Shown: one piece after another, positions 1-12,400 of the stretch
How the letters are laid out: every line of letters begins with the position of its first letter
Position numbering within the stretch: the first letter of the stretch is position 1
Assembly (NCBI GenBank): GCA_963922205.1
Contig: CAWUHX010000015.1
Coordinates: 1,302,001 to 1,366,000, forward strand
Length of the DNA stretch: 64,000 nt
DNA from: Romanomermis culicivorax
Taxonomy: Eukaryota > Nematoda > Enoplea > Mermithida > Mermithidae
Direction of reading: 5' to 3'
Program-made: the position numbers and the translations under genes
The notes under the pieces: model-generated
The model's input: only the letters and a program-made list of their open reading frames with translations
Database searches by the model: none
What the model was told of the DNA's origin: nothing

Positions 1-305
1 TTCTCTTCGGAGTTTATATGAATCACGAAATCGTAAAAAACGGAAAAACTCTTAGTCATGATGGATAAAATCATCATTTAGAATGTTACTGATTCAATAC
101 AACTTGGCGGTCGTTTACGAAATCAAAAGAGTTAAAAATTTATGAGTGAATTCTGCCTTGAACACATGTAATAGATATGATGATTTCAAATCAAATACTG
201 GATTCAAGGTTCATCAGAACACAAAAGTTTGCACACACATACACACATAACGATTTTTTTTCTAAAAACATAATGAGATTCTATTTCTTTAAACGATTTT
301 TATAG
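1..305 (+). other. Partial intron upstream of exon 1
   Basis: AT-rich intron sequence ending in the acceptor TATAG at 301-305. It holds a short imperfect CA-rich run near 230-250 and no exon-like block. Confidence 0.8.
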
Positions 306-418
306 GTGAATCTTGTTGGTGGATTATCCATCCTGCTTCCAAGCAACGTTCTGAGGGTGAAAAAGTTCGCGTCGGTGACGACGTGATCTTGGTCAGTGTG
401 GCCACTGAAAGATATCTG
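306..418 (+). CDS. RyR: RyR exon 1: MIR domain start
   Basis: Encodes a block beginning GESCWW and containing [18 protein letters not shown], one of the best conserved stretches of the RyR N-terminal MIR/beta-trefoil region. The SATERY-type end corresponds to the human RyR1 site around Arg163, a known disease position. Entry phase: one base of the Gly codon lies in the previous exon. Exit is in phase 0 before GTAAGT. Confidence 0.97.
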
Positions 419-3400
419 GTAAGTTGTTATTTAAGGTTCCACAAATTCATAATTTAAAACTATGATATGGATTCATCTACTTTTCAAGCAAGCATACAGG
501 ATTTTTTGAATTATAATTCCAGAAATCGTAATTTTTATCACTGATTACGATCCTGTGAATTTTTATACTATGCGAGTTTGTGACAGTCACTACCCAAAGT
601 TTTACATCTCACTGTTTCTTAACCATATGGTAAAACCGTGGAAGATTGTTAGTTTTAGCTAATGAAAAAATGTGGAAAATATTTCTTTCCAGCATATGAG
701 TATCAACAGGGGTCAAAATATCGTCATAGCTTCATTTCATCAAACACTTTGGAGCATAACACCGATGAGCTCGGGGAGTGTCCGATCGCGTTACGTTGGT
801 AAAAGAATTTCTACCCTTATATTCGTTGTTTTTTTCCAGTTAAAAAATCTGCATAAAATTCAGGTAAAGTATTCGGCAACGACGTTTTGCGGTTCGTACA
901 TGGACCCGACGAATGTCTAACGATCCCTGAGAATTGGAGCGACCATCCGCAGCACAAGTAACAAAATTACTTTATGCTAACACATGTACTATAGTTTGTT
1001 TTTTTTAAATGCTTGTAAATGCAAAGAGCGGAATGCAAGCAATACTTCATGTTTTTTTTCTGTTTCCTATTAAACCATAATGTCGGGTGCGAAAAGTCAG
1101 TACTTTAATGTTAGAATCCTGAGTTGGCTGTTTTTTTCACATATCCCCTGTAATCGTAAATTTCCAGGTCATGTGTACCCATCACCGTTCCAAAAATTTT
1201 GAGGCAAATTTTTTAATTTGGCATTTACAAGCAAAAGAAGCTTTATAGCAAGTAGTCAATGTGTTTTTACAGTATGATCATCTACGAGAGCGGCGACGCT
1301 CGACATCAAGCCCGCTCTTTGTGGCGATTGGAATTGGTGCGGTCGAAATGGCAAGGCGCTTTCGTCAGTTGGGAGTTGCCTTTCAGAATTAGGCACATAA
1401 CGTCAGGTCGATATTTGGCGCTGACTCAAGACCATCAAGTGATCTTACTGCACAGGGACAAGGCGGATTTCGAGTCGACCACGTTTATCTTTATGGCGGC
1501 AAAAGTGAGACTTATTTTTACGCTACGGAACAGTTTTTTGAATAACAGATAAGTATTCAAAGTAAAATCCACTTCAGCAATCTCAGTCATTTTCTACCAG
1601 AATAAGGCAATATCATTCGCCGATGGAACCTGGAATTGTAAGACTTTTCGGTCTTCCAATTCCAAGTCAATTGCATGTTTGCTGGCTCCAATTAAGTGTA
1701 TGTTAACCACCTTTTTTATTCCCATCTGTGGACCTTCCATATTCAGAATTTCGACTCATCACTGACGCATCACTGAAGGCACTGAGCTCTTGCAGTTGTT
1801 TTGATCAATAAGATGGGTAAACTTTTTATTGCAGTATTCCATTATCTTCTGTAGCTACCATAAAGCAAATACTCTTGGACTACACCAGGAGTAAGTCGGA
1901 CTCCCAGAAGAATGTCCTTTCTATTCGTGGAAGGAAGTTACTTGCTTAAAGGTTTATGAGCTAAGTTTATGGGTTAATGTCTCGTTTTCACTCCTACAAA
2001 GTTGATTTTACCACATTTTATCATTTTCGTACTTCTTCAAAACTTGATCGACCCATAATAAAACCTGATCAATGTCCTCTTCCAAACAGAAATTTGCAAG
2101 AAGGTTTAATTTCATTTAATTTTCCAAAATCAACTTGCTTCAATTTTTTGTACTTTTTTGTATATTTCAAGATAATCCACTTTTTTACCTTAGCAATTTA
2201 CGTAAAAAGTCATGCAGTGAAAATCTGTTTCAAAGATTTTAAAGACAACTATTTTTGTCGTTTTTTCTGAAAGAATTTGCAAAAGACGTAGAATCATTAC
2301 CGTCAGATTTGGCAAGGATATGGAGCGTTGCAAGAAATGTGATTTCCACGGGAACAACATGATCAGTATGTCGACATAGGCCTAATTAGAATAACGACAC
2401 AAAATCAGAAAAAAATGATTATTGTCTCTGCTGAAAGCATGAAGTAATAAACTAGTGACTTCTTGAGACTTCTGGAATCCTAAAATTCAATTACTTTGGG
2501 ATTATTCAATAAAAACGAACACTCCTCGTCTGCTAAAATACTTGTTGTATGGTAACATACAACATTCCACCCGTAGGATTGACGATTCAGCCAATCAACA
2601 GGTGCCAAATCCGGCCACTCTTGTTGAGCCCTGATTGGGATGGTCACACCTACCCCGACATTGGCCAGTGGTGGGACAGCTCCGTCGCCACCCAGGAAGC
2701 CCTTCAACACGCTCCCAACTTCTTGAACTTCTAGGTCGATTCAGGTATGCGCTGATCACGCACCTTCTTTCATTTACATTATCATTTTTTTGTTGGAATG
2801 CATCAGACGTAAAAAGCTTGACCTTCATATTCTGTCATCACAGGTAACGGTGATGTTTCAATTAAAGTTGTCCTTTTTTGTTGAAAAAAATGATGGTTCC
2901 AAACCGGTAATTAGTTTTTAGTGCACTGTATCGTCTTTGGGGGGTTAAAAATCTACGCAAAGGACGAGGTGTTAAGGCTCATATATACTTGCCTGTTTCG
3001 ACAGTATGGAACGGAATTCAGTCGACGGAACGTAACCGAATAAAAGTGAAATTTTTGTTCTGCTCAGTTCGGTTGGAGGTCACCGTCAGCCGTTTTCCGC
3101 AAAATCGCAGTTATCCTTTCCGACCAAAAGTGGATTTTCAGGCTGAACGTTTCAAGCTGTTGACGATCCGTTCCGTTCCGCCGGAAAAAAATTCAGTCGA
3201 CGGAACGTCTTTGTATAACTCTAAACCGGATTCGGCCTGCACCCAAATTCACTCATTTGTGAATTCAACAGTTTTCGGAGCCCAAAGTCATGAATTGGCG
3301 TTGGGAAGCCTAGGCGAGCCGAATTTTTGAGACTTTATCCCAAGCATTGTCGAGTCCAGCAGATTTCGGTTCCGTCGTTCATTCGTCGGATCCGGAGGTC

Positions 3401-6400
3401 AAGCCAAATCCTGTGGGATAGACTACCTTCAACCACGATTCCACACTCCCATGACTGCGATTTTCATACCACTCTATTTTATCGTTATCATAACTGAAAT
3501 TCCGTAGAAAGAACATTTACGCGGTTTTATTGTTCAAATACAGTAAGCTTCATTTTCTGCAGTCTGACATGTAATAGCTATCTGACGCTAAGCTGTGGTC
3601 AGACGAGATTTTGATGCAGTGGTCAGCTAATGATTCGGGTGAAGGGCCGCACGCATCGGGATGTGCCGAACTTTTGTCAGGAAAGCTGCAAAAAATACTG
3701 AAGGAAATTGTCTGTGATTCAAAAAGTCCCTAAAACGTGTACCAAAAAAACAGTTTTTCACACTTTTTTTGGAGCTGAGGCATCCGGTTACCCATGATTG
3801 AGGGCACGGCTATAACGAATATTATGATTAGTGGAGGTCCCTAACCTTGGGAGATGGTTCTGCGGAGCGATATTGACACAATCGTACGAAAAAAAACGTT
3901 GTCCTGATTCCGTGCCGAAAAAAGCTCTGTTTCTAAACCAAGGAATGATCTATCAAGTTCGTGCAAAAAACTTGAACGCTTTCCATTTGCTTTATATAGA
4001 ACTGCTCAACCGGTAGTCCAAAAATGAAGCGGAAAATGAATTAATTTTTTTCGAAGAGCATAATTATAGCTTAGTTATATTAAGACGTCATTTATTTTGT
4101 AGGACGCCAAACGACAAGGTCTCGAAGAGAAGGAAGAAGAAGGCATGGGCAAGGCGGTGCTCAACTACGGCGAAACCGACGTCTTCCTCCAGCATTACCA
4201 TACGAATCTCTGGTTATCGTACCAGGTACAGAAAATATAATAATTCTGAATAATCCATTGAGAATTTTCTTTCTCAATATTCTAACATTTTCATACTTCA
4301 CATATAACTTTCAAAAATCACTCAAACATTTTACAGTCATTTTACACGGTCAGGAAATTATAAAAATATTGTCAAAGCAATCGCTCTTAAAATTTTTTGT
4401 CTCACACGATCATTCACTTCTACATCTGTGTTCCAGAGCCAGATTTGATGGACACACATGAAATTTTTAAACTTCCCATAAAAATTCTTTGTAGACTGAA
4501 CCTGTAATTTATGTCCCAGACTTCCCGTATTGAAGCTGTTTCCTGTAGTCTGCCTTTCTTGAATGAAACTATTTTTGTAATTCCTGTTGAATCACGGTCA
4601 GATAGTGAGCTCGCTGATATAGAGCTTAACTGAGCTCTTTTATGTGAGAGACAGTAACACTTTTCTGCAAAACGATTTTGAGGACTGTATTAATCATTTT
4701 TGCCATTTTTAATTTGAAAACATTTTATATGAAAAACAGACTAGAACCCTTGAATATTATTCTTCGACATGGGATAAATTTTCGTAATCGACCATGTTCA
4801 AGTTTCTGATTTATACTCTGTAATTAGCATTAGGCTACTAATTAAGTGGAACCATTGATTATTAAACACATTAAATAGAAAACTTAATTGAAATTTCCCA
4901 GAATTTAAACATCAGCGACCCTAAGGCTTCAATTTGAAATTAATCAGAGAGAGAATTATAGCCGCCTTCACTTCTTATGTGACCGGTGATTCGTATTACA
5001 GATTTTTATTAACACTTTGCTTTTCATCATTGAAAATTTTTAGCAACCTAGGATTCTTATACAACCATGACGTTTAATTCTGGGGTGGGTTTTTGGAAAG
5101 CGGACTTCATTTGAATAAACACTATAATTTTCTTCCATGATTATAATTATGGAAAAATATGTATTTCATCTTAAGATCTCAATTAAAAGTAATATGAAAA
5201 GTTTCAGGATAGCAAAATTTGTTTGGAGACAACACATTTTTTCACTGCAGCACAAAACTGTAAACAAATAAGTTATGTCCGTTATAGGTTATAAATTTGA
5301 ATTAAACTTCATTTTGATATGATCGATGCAGTGATCCCATGAAAGTAAGTTTTATACGGAAAAAATTAGTTAGCTTATTACTGTAATCAGTGGAGAAAAA
5401 AATTTCATCAGTGAGCGACGAAGAAGATCTAAAAATTTCTGTCAATAACCTGGTTTAGTGTTCAAAATTTTTCGAGTACCACTCAGGTTTCGACGCAGTT
5501 CAGGCCAAATAGACAATGGATAATCATTAATTTTTCAACGATTTTGGCCTTTGTCAGTTTTCCACAGCGTAAAAATTGTGTATCAAATTGAACATACTGT
5601 TTAGGTATTGGCTGCGTCTATCATTTCAGATTGAATGGGCCATAATAATTCACAAATTTATGCCAATAAGCAGTAGTTTACTGTAAATGAACACAGATTT
5701 TTCGTATACTGTAGATTTGTGTACGAAATTCACTGACAAGAAACTACAGCACATTACTTCTGAATCTCTTTGTCCTGAAAATTGGATGCGATCTGTCACA
5801 AAATTTTCTAGACCAACGAAGTGACCAAAAAGGGTGTCGGCAAAGTCGAAGAAAAGAAAGCCGTTGCGTTCGAGGAAGGCCACATGGACGATTGTTTCAT
5901 TTTGTCCATCGCCCAAGAAGAAGAATCAAAATCGGCCCGCGTTATCAGGAAGGTGTCGCAAGTTTTAAATCGGTTTTTGAAAGGTCTGGAAGCCTTGCAA
6001 GTGGCCGGCCGCGAAACCGCCGCCTGGAAGAGAGTGGATTTGGGCGAAATAAAGAAATTGATGGAAGATTTGATCGCCTATTTCGCCCAACCTTCCGAAG
6101 ATATAGGTGCGTTTTTGCGAGAAAAATATTGTACAGGCTGGTACAAAAAAGCATCACTCGGACCTATCTCTACGTTTTTGAGCCTGGTGAAGAAAACAAT
6201 GTCAGTTTTCCTTACATTTCTCCATCAAGTCACGGAAATTTTATAAAATTTGTTCCGATTTCGCATCATTTCTATCACAAAATGTTGTCTCAGCACTAGT
6301 ACTTCCACAAATTACATGAAAATATTCCTGATTACTTCAAAGTACATTTTATGTTCGTCTGCGACCTCGCTGCATCAATCATTTCAACATATATGGAGTG

Positions 6401-9400
6401 CAGTTTTTACCGTTTTTAAGTGACTTTCATGCAACTGTATATCGATCATACATGCACAGCTGCGTTAGGCGAAAAAATTTGTCATGTCTTACGGAAAGAT
6501 GATCAGTACCAAGGCTGTGCCTTAGGGGATGTGCGTAAATATTAGCATACAAACTTACGCCTGAGAATCAACCATTTTTTATAATTTCAAAAAATGTGCA
6601 TTTTTGAATATGCTGACCCCCAGAAATTTCAGCAACTATAATCATCAGAGAGACTCAACTTTAATCTTAAGTAGCTTGATCAAATTCATCTGCAAATTTA
6701 AAATCATATATGTTACATCTAACTGTCGCTAACACAACAGTAGTGTAAAGTAGCTACCTAAGTTTTTTTATACTGTAGCTCTAAATGAGCTGAGTGGAAA
6801 AAATGAAAATAATTTAGACTTGCAACCACATTATAGCCTCAGCGAAACCATGTAATGCTTGCTTAAATATGTTCCTTTCAACACAAGTTTAAAGTGTAGT
6901 TTTATTCAGTCTCTATTTTCACAATGTGCATTTTTGACTTATTCTCGCTTTTGAAGGATAATCATTCAAGAATTCCATAGCATGCATTAAGTGAAATATC
7001 GCATTCCTACATTTTGTTCATTTTTTCCATTCAGCTTATTTACAACTACAGTGATAAAGAAACTTAAGCTACTTCGCATTATTGTTGTGTCAGCTACAGT
7101 AAGATGTAGAACATATGATTTTAAATCTGACAGGATCAAGCAGTTTAACAATAAAAATGAGTCTCTCCAGTGACTATAATTTCTGAAATTTCTAGGGTCA
7201 TCATACCCCAATCTGCTCATTTTTTGAAATGGTGAGGAAATGGTTGATTTTCAAGCGAAAGTTTATATGCTAATATTGACGGCACAACCCAGGTACATAT
7301 TGACGGCACAACCCCCTGTGGCACAACCTAGATACAGATCATTTTGCTGTGGGACCAGAAATTTTTTCCGTATAACGCATCTATGCACGTATGACAAATT
7401 GGATTGAGTACAGAGTTAATGCGGCTGAATTTGTGACAAATGTAAAAAATGATCAGCTCAGTGGATTTTGGCTGAAAATACAACTAGCGATGCATGGGTC
7501 ATGATAGTTTATTGTTCACGCGTCTATTGTAGACAGACTTATATTTTTATTACTAAAAGCAGAGAACAAGACAGTTTGGGACTAATTCCAAAAATATTTT
7601 CTGAGCGACACGATACTTTGATTCAGGTGGAGCACTGGTTGGACGTAAGCATGATTTATGATCGTTTCACTAAAACATGATTTCAGGGAAAATTTTCAAA
7701 CTTAGAAATGTCCACCTATTCAGTGTATGAAAGATATTCGTGACTCACTTTGAGATGTTTTAATATTTTACGCATATCCGATACTAAAACGTAGACGCGA
7801 TACCTTTAGTTGCTTTTTAGATTTGAATCGCACAAATGTATCAACACCTTCTTGCAACATTAAATTTTGCTATATCGCTTCATCATGGCCTGCCAATTTG
7901 TTCATTCAATTTATTAATTCGAAAAAAGTTCAATCATCGAATATTCCGATTTTTCAAACTGATTAGATGGTTCTCTTGAGATCGCGGAGGTTTCTCAGTT
8001 TCGCAACTTGCCAAATTTTCAAGTATAGTCACTTTATTTTGCAATAGTCCTGTAAATTTCATGATCTGATATCGATCATGCTCCTCATGGAGTGTCGGCA
8101 GGTTGACAGTGAATCGCGTTGATCAAATAAATTTTCATATACTTCATTTCTAGAATTCGAAGAACAACAGATAAGATTGAAAGCTCTCCGCAATAGGCAA
8201 GATTTGTTCCAAGAAGAAGGCGTTTTGAACATGATTCTAGATACGATAGATCAATTTTCTTTGATGGAATCGACGCCCGATTTTTCGGCTATGATCGGCG
8301 AAGAAGCCTTAATGGCTTGGGACGAAATATCCACCTATTTATATTTATTGTTGGCCGCCATGATCAAGGGCAATCATTCGAACTGCGCCCAATTCGCTTC
8401 CGTGCAACGATTGGATTGGTTGTTCAGCAGATTGGCCAATCCGCAATCGGCCGAAGGTAAAAAACAATGGAGATTTCCACTTCAGCGGCTGTTTTAAGGC
8501 ATGCGCCAATTTGGACTCATACTACTGTTACAGTACATTTTGGTTCATAGCATTACAGCCAGAATGTTTGACAACGAAAATTACCCTTTCATGTAAGTTA
8601 CTTTTCAAATGTCCTAGATTCTGACATGGTTTTTAGACTCATGTCTGTTTTTGAAAATAATTGTTACAGAAACAGTTTGTTTCGTTCAAACCTGACATAC
8701 GATAATATTATAGAAAAATCTACGATCTTTCATGATATCCCGTAAACTATAAGGATTAGATCTGGTTGATTACGATTTAGATCATAGTTAAATCACGATC
8801 AAAAAATGATTGCATGATATTCTGCTGAAAATGCCATTCATTCCAAATCCTTTTACCAAGAAAAAATTGTCTTCTTCGCCAAAAGTTTCTGGGCGTATCA
8901 TTTTTGGTGAAAATTGCACTTGATAGCTGCCGAATACTATTTTCAGATGTATGTGTTGTTTTTTACTTATTCATCAAGTATTCATGGTACGGAGTATTAA
9001 TCGATTTAGTAGCGTAAATAAGTTTTATTTGCACGGTTCGTGCGGCAACCGGACTTAATGTTTAATCGTATTTTTCAAGAAAATCTCAAATTTGTTAAAG
9101 TTCTAAACTGTCTGATTTCACCATGCGCATTACACATACTAAGCTAAATTTTGAGAAATCAGTATCACAGTTACGATGGTTCTGTGCATGGCTGGATACC
9201 AAGAAAACTTCACCAGATTTTTGATGTGGGTTCTATTCGAAAAATGTGGAATTATATATCGGATCATGTTTTTCATTCGCCTATCATTAGCTTGAAACTA
9301 ATTAGGTCTTCAATAGATACTTAACAAAAATCGTTATTGTTCCTATCAATTTTTTCTTCTGGATTGAAATTATTCCGTATAATTGCTCACTCTTGTTGAA

Positions 9401-12400
9401 AATTTTGCTGGAATCCTTATCAAACTTCTGATTCATCTGGGGCCGGTTTCATCAGAGAGACCTAAGCTCCAGCTGAGCTGTAGCTTGAGCAATAGCTTAA
9501 CTCCGTAAGTTATACCATTGTCCTTAGGGTACAGCTCAGCTACCACACAAAACATATCGGTACAGTTGAACTGCAGCTGAGCTGCATCTTAACGGCAATG
9601 GTATAACATATAGAGTTAAGCTAGACTTTCTCTTCAAGTGCATCGCAATTTTTTCAATTTTTTCCATGTTGGAAAAAATCAAGACAGGTGGCACATTAAA
9701 TGATGGAAATTTCTGAAACTAACCAATCAAAGGGTTGCTTCGTTTACTATGCTTATGTATACCGGAACTCTCCTACGTGGATTTCTGAAGTCAGGTCTTG
9801 CTGGAGGGGGGTGCCCCGTGTTTTTACGTAGTGTTACAAAAAGGTGAAGGTTATTTCCTACATGGAAACCGGTGGACATATTGATTTTTCATAAAAATTT
9901 GTATTTTCAGAGATTTCTCGAAAAGCGTCAAAAATGATTGTTTTTCACTCATAATGCAATTATTTCAGCAAATAATCCAAATTTTCGATTTATTGGCATC
10001 TACCTGCTTACGAACTAGGCGTTGTATGCATATTCTGCGGTCTGAAGCTTGAGTTGAGTTGAGTCTACTTGCACCAGCGATTTTTGAACTTTCAGAAAAA
10101 GTTGGAGCTTGGCATAATAAACATTACAGTCGATTCACTATACTCCATTCGAAATTCAAATTTTCGAATTCAAATGCAAAAAGTTCTAGGACGGATTTAT
10201 TATTACACGATTGGGGAAGGAAATTCAATCATAGCTGAGGAATATCAGTAATTAACAGAAGTGTGTTACTATTTAGATCTAAAACAGTCACATTCACAGT
10301 GGCTTGAATGTGGAACTTTGCATTAATAAGCTCAGTGAATAATCTATAAATAAAATACTGGGATTCACAGTTCATTCTGTTCTGACTCATAATGATAGCA
10401 GCAAAGTCATATAATCAGAGAATGGAATTACTGTATAGAATTCTGCAGTCAGTTGGAATATGAAAAAAACTTCGTATACTGCACAAGAACATTCTTAATG
10501 GATGTTCTAGAAATACACACTAGCTATCGGGCATTTTTATCCCTTTCAAAATTGGCACCATGCGCTTGTATTTTGATATCAGAGTATGTGATGACCCATG
10601 GCTAAGCGCGTGTTCTCTTAGCACATCGTAGATAAGCTGAACCAAGTTAGTGCAAATAAGTCCGGGTATTACTCGAACCCAAGATACGTGAGCCGTTGGA
10701 CGCTGTGCAGTGTTGTTTGATTTACGGTTTTGCAACGCCAAAATTTCGAAGACAGATAATAAACCTGCATAGTATTTGATATTTCCTTTCCTCATGCTTT
10801 AACCTCGAATTCTACAGTTAACCAGAGAGAAACTTGCCCGCTTATGCTATAGGTTTATTATTTGCATGAACATATTTTTGCGATCCGGGTCTCATTCGAG
10901 AAAATGAAGAGACTACCCCATTGGTTTTGTATACTGAATACTCCAAGTCCCTATTGATCATGACAATCTGACTGGGATGCCATAAAAATAACTCAAGAAT
11001 GGTGATCTCTGCACCAAAACTTGCTTAATATCTTCAAAAAATGCATTGAGCTGCCCTAATGTAACTTATCCTATGCTGTAGTTCTTCCTTTTACATTCGG
11101 GTCACTTGATAACTGTCATATGCTACTGATAATTCTGAAAAATTCTCGGATTAAAAAAAATCATTTCAACCGCGTGCCAGTTTTTGGGACTTGCTAACTT
11201 TCCAAAGCGATGACTTTTGTCGGTAAAACTTTCATATAACAAATCCATGCTTTTAGGCATATTGGACGTTTTATACTGCGTATTGACCGAAAGCCCCGAA
11301 GCTTTGAATATGATCACCGAGAATCATATATCGTCGGTGATCAGTTTATTAGAAAAAGTGGGCCGCGAGGAGAAAATTTTGAACGTACTTTCGTCTTTGT
11401 GCGTCAATAATAAAGTGGCTGTGCGAAGTAGTCAAAACGCCGTCTGCAACAACCTCCTGCCCGGAAAGGATTTACTCCTGCAGACGGCGATGGTCGATCA
11501 CGTTTCGAGGTAGACTTAAACTGCCTGATTTGAATCTCCTACTACCAATCTCATTTTTTCAATTGTTTTAGTGAAATTTGTCACACATGTGTGCTGTAAT
11601 AAGCCGCACAAAAACATGCTAAGCTTTGTTTGTAAGAGTTTCGTGGTGTTCCAACGATGAGTGATATATTTTCATGAATATTCACCGAGAGCACAGGCCC
11701 GCTAATTTTGGATGATTTCGTCTTTACCAGATGGCTTTTTACTAAGTCAAAGAATTAAAGACTCGAGATTCAACTCATTCATTGCAACAAATAGATTCTT
11801 GAACATTTTCATGAATTGATTCTTGAGCACCATTCAGGAGCAAAAATGACCGTTTTAGAATCGAGAATTTTCGGAAAAATAACCTATACATGATGAATTT
11901 GATGAATGCTCTTTGACATTATCTTCTAATCATATTTTCGGTTTCATCTGATTCTATTCCTTGAATATCTAACCTTTTTTACTCGAAAATGTTGGATGTG
12001 AAGATCCCCCGTGAAAACCTTCTTCACATAACTCCTGCGTGATTACTGAATTGAAATGCACACCGCTCATGTCCTGGCGTCGATTACATAAAATTTTTTT
12101 ACTAATTAGGAATTGCACTGAACTGATAACAATGACGTCGCCCAAAACAAAAGTAAATAATGCTGAATTCACAATCTGATTTCTGAAAATTGTCTTAAAA
12201 CATAGATAAGTCTCTTGAGGCATATCCTTTTTAGCGCTGGAGCATCTTGGGACCTAGCTGTGGTTTTAGATTGTGATCATTAATTGGTTTCATTAGTGTC
12301 AGAAGTAAATTATCAATGGCAAAATTGTGCCATGAAAGTCAGCACAGATGATTTGCAGTCAAAGTACTGTTCAGAATATTGCATTGTTTCAGCTGAAAAC

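Larger units (their letters stand above)
8457..11256 (+). other. Intron 7, 2.8 kb
   Basis: Holds a hairpin-forming inverted repeat at 9496-9620 and a family C MITE at 10733-10910. No nested gene is supported; the reverse open frame at 10520-10795 overlaps the family C copy. Confidence 0.7.

Noticed and set aside
1820..1950. Possible extra exon in intron 4 ([20 protein letters not shown] frame)
   Set aside because: Wrong phase for both neighbours, and exons 4 and 5 already join without a gap in the protein.
10600..10720. tRNA-like B-box word (GGTTCGAGTAATACC on the reverse strand)
   Set aside because: No matching A box, acceptor stem or anticodon arm could be drawn; at most a decayed SINE.
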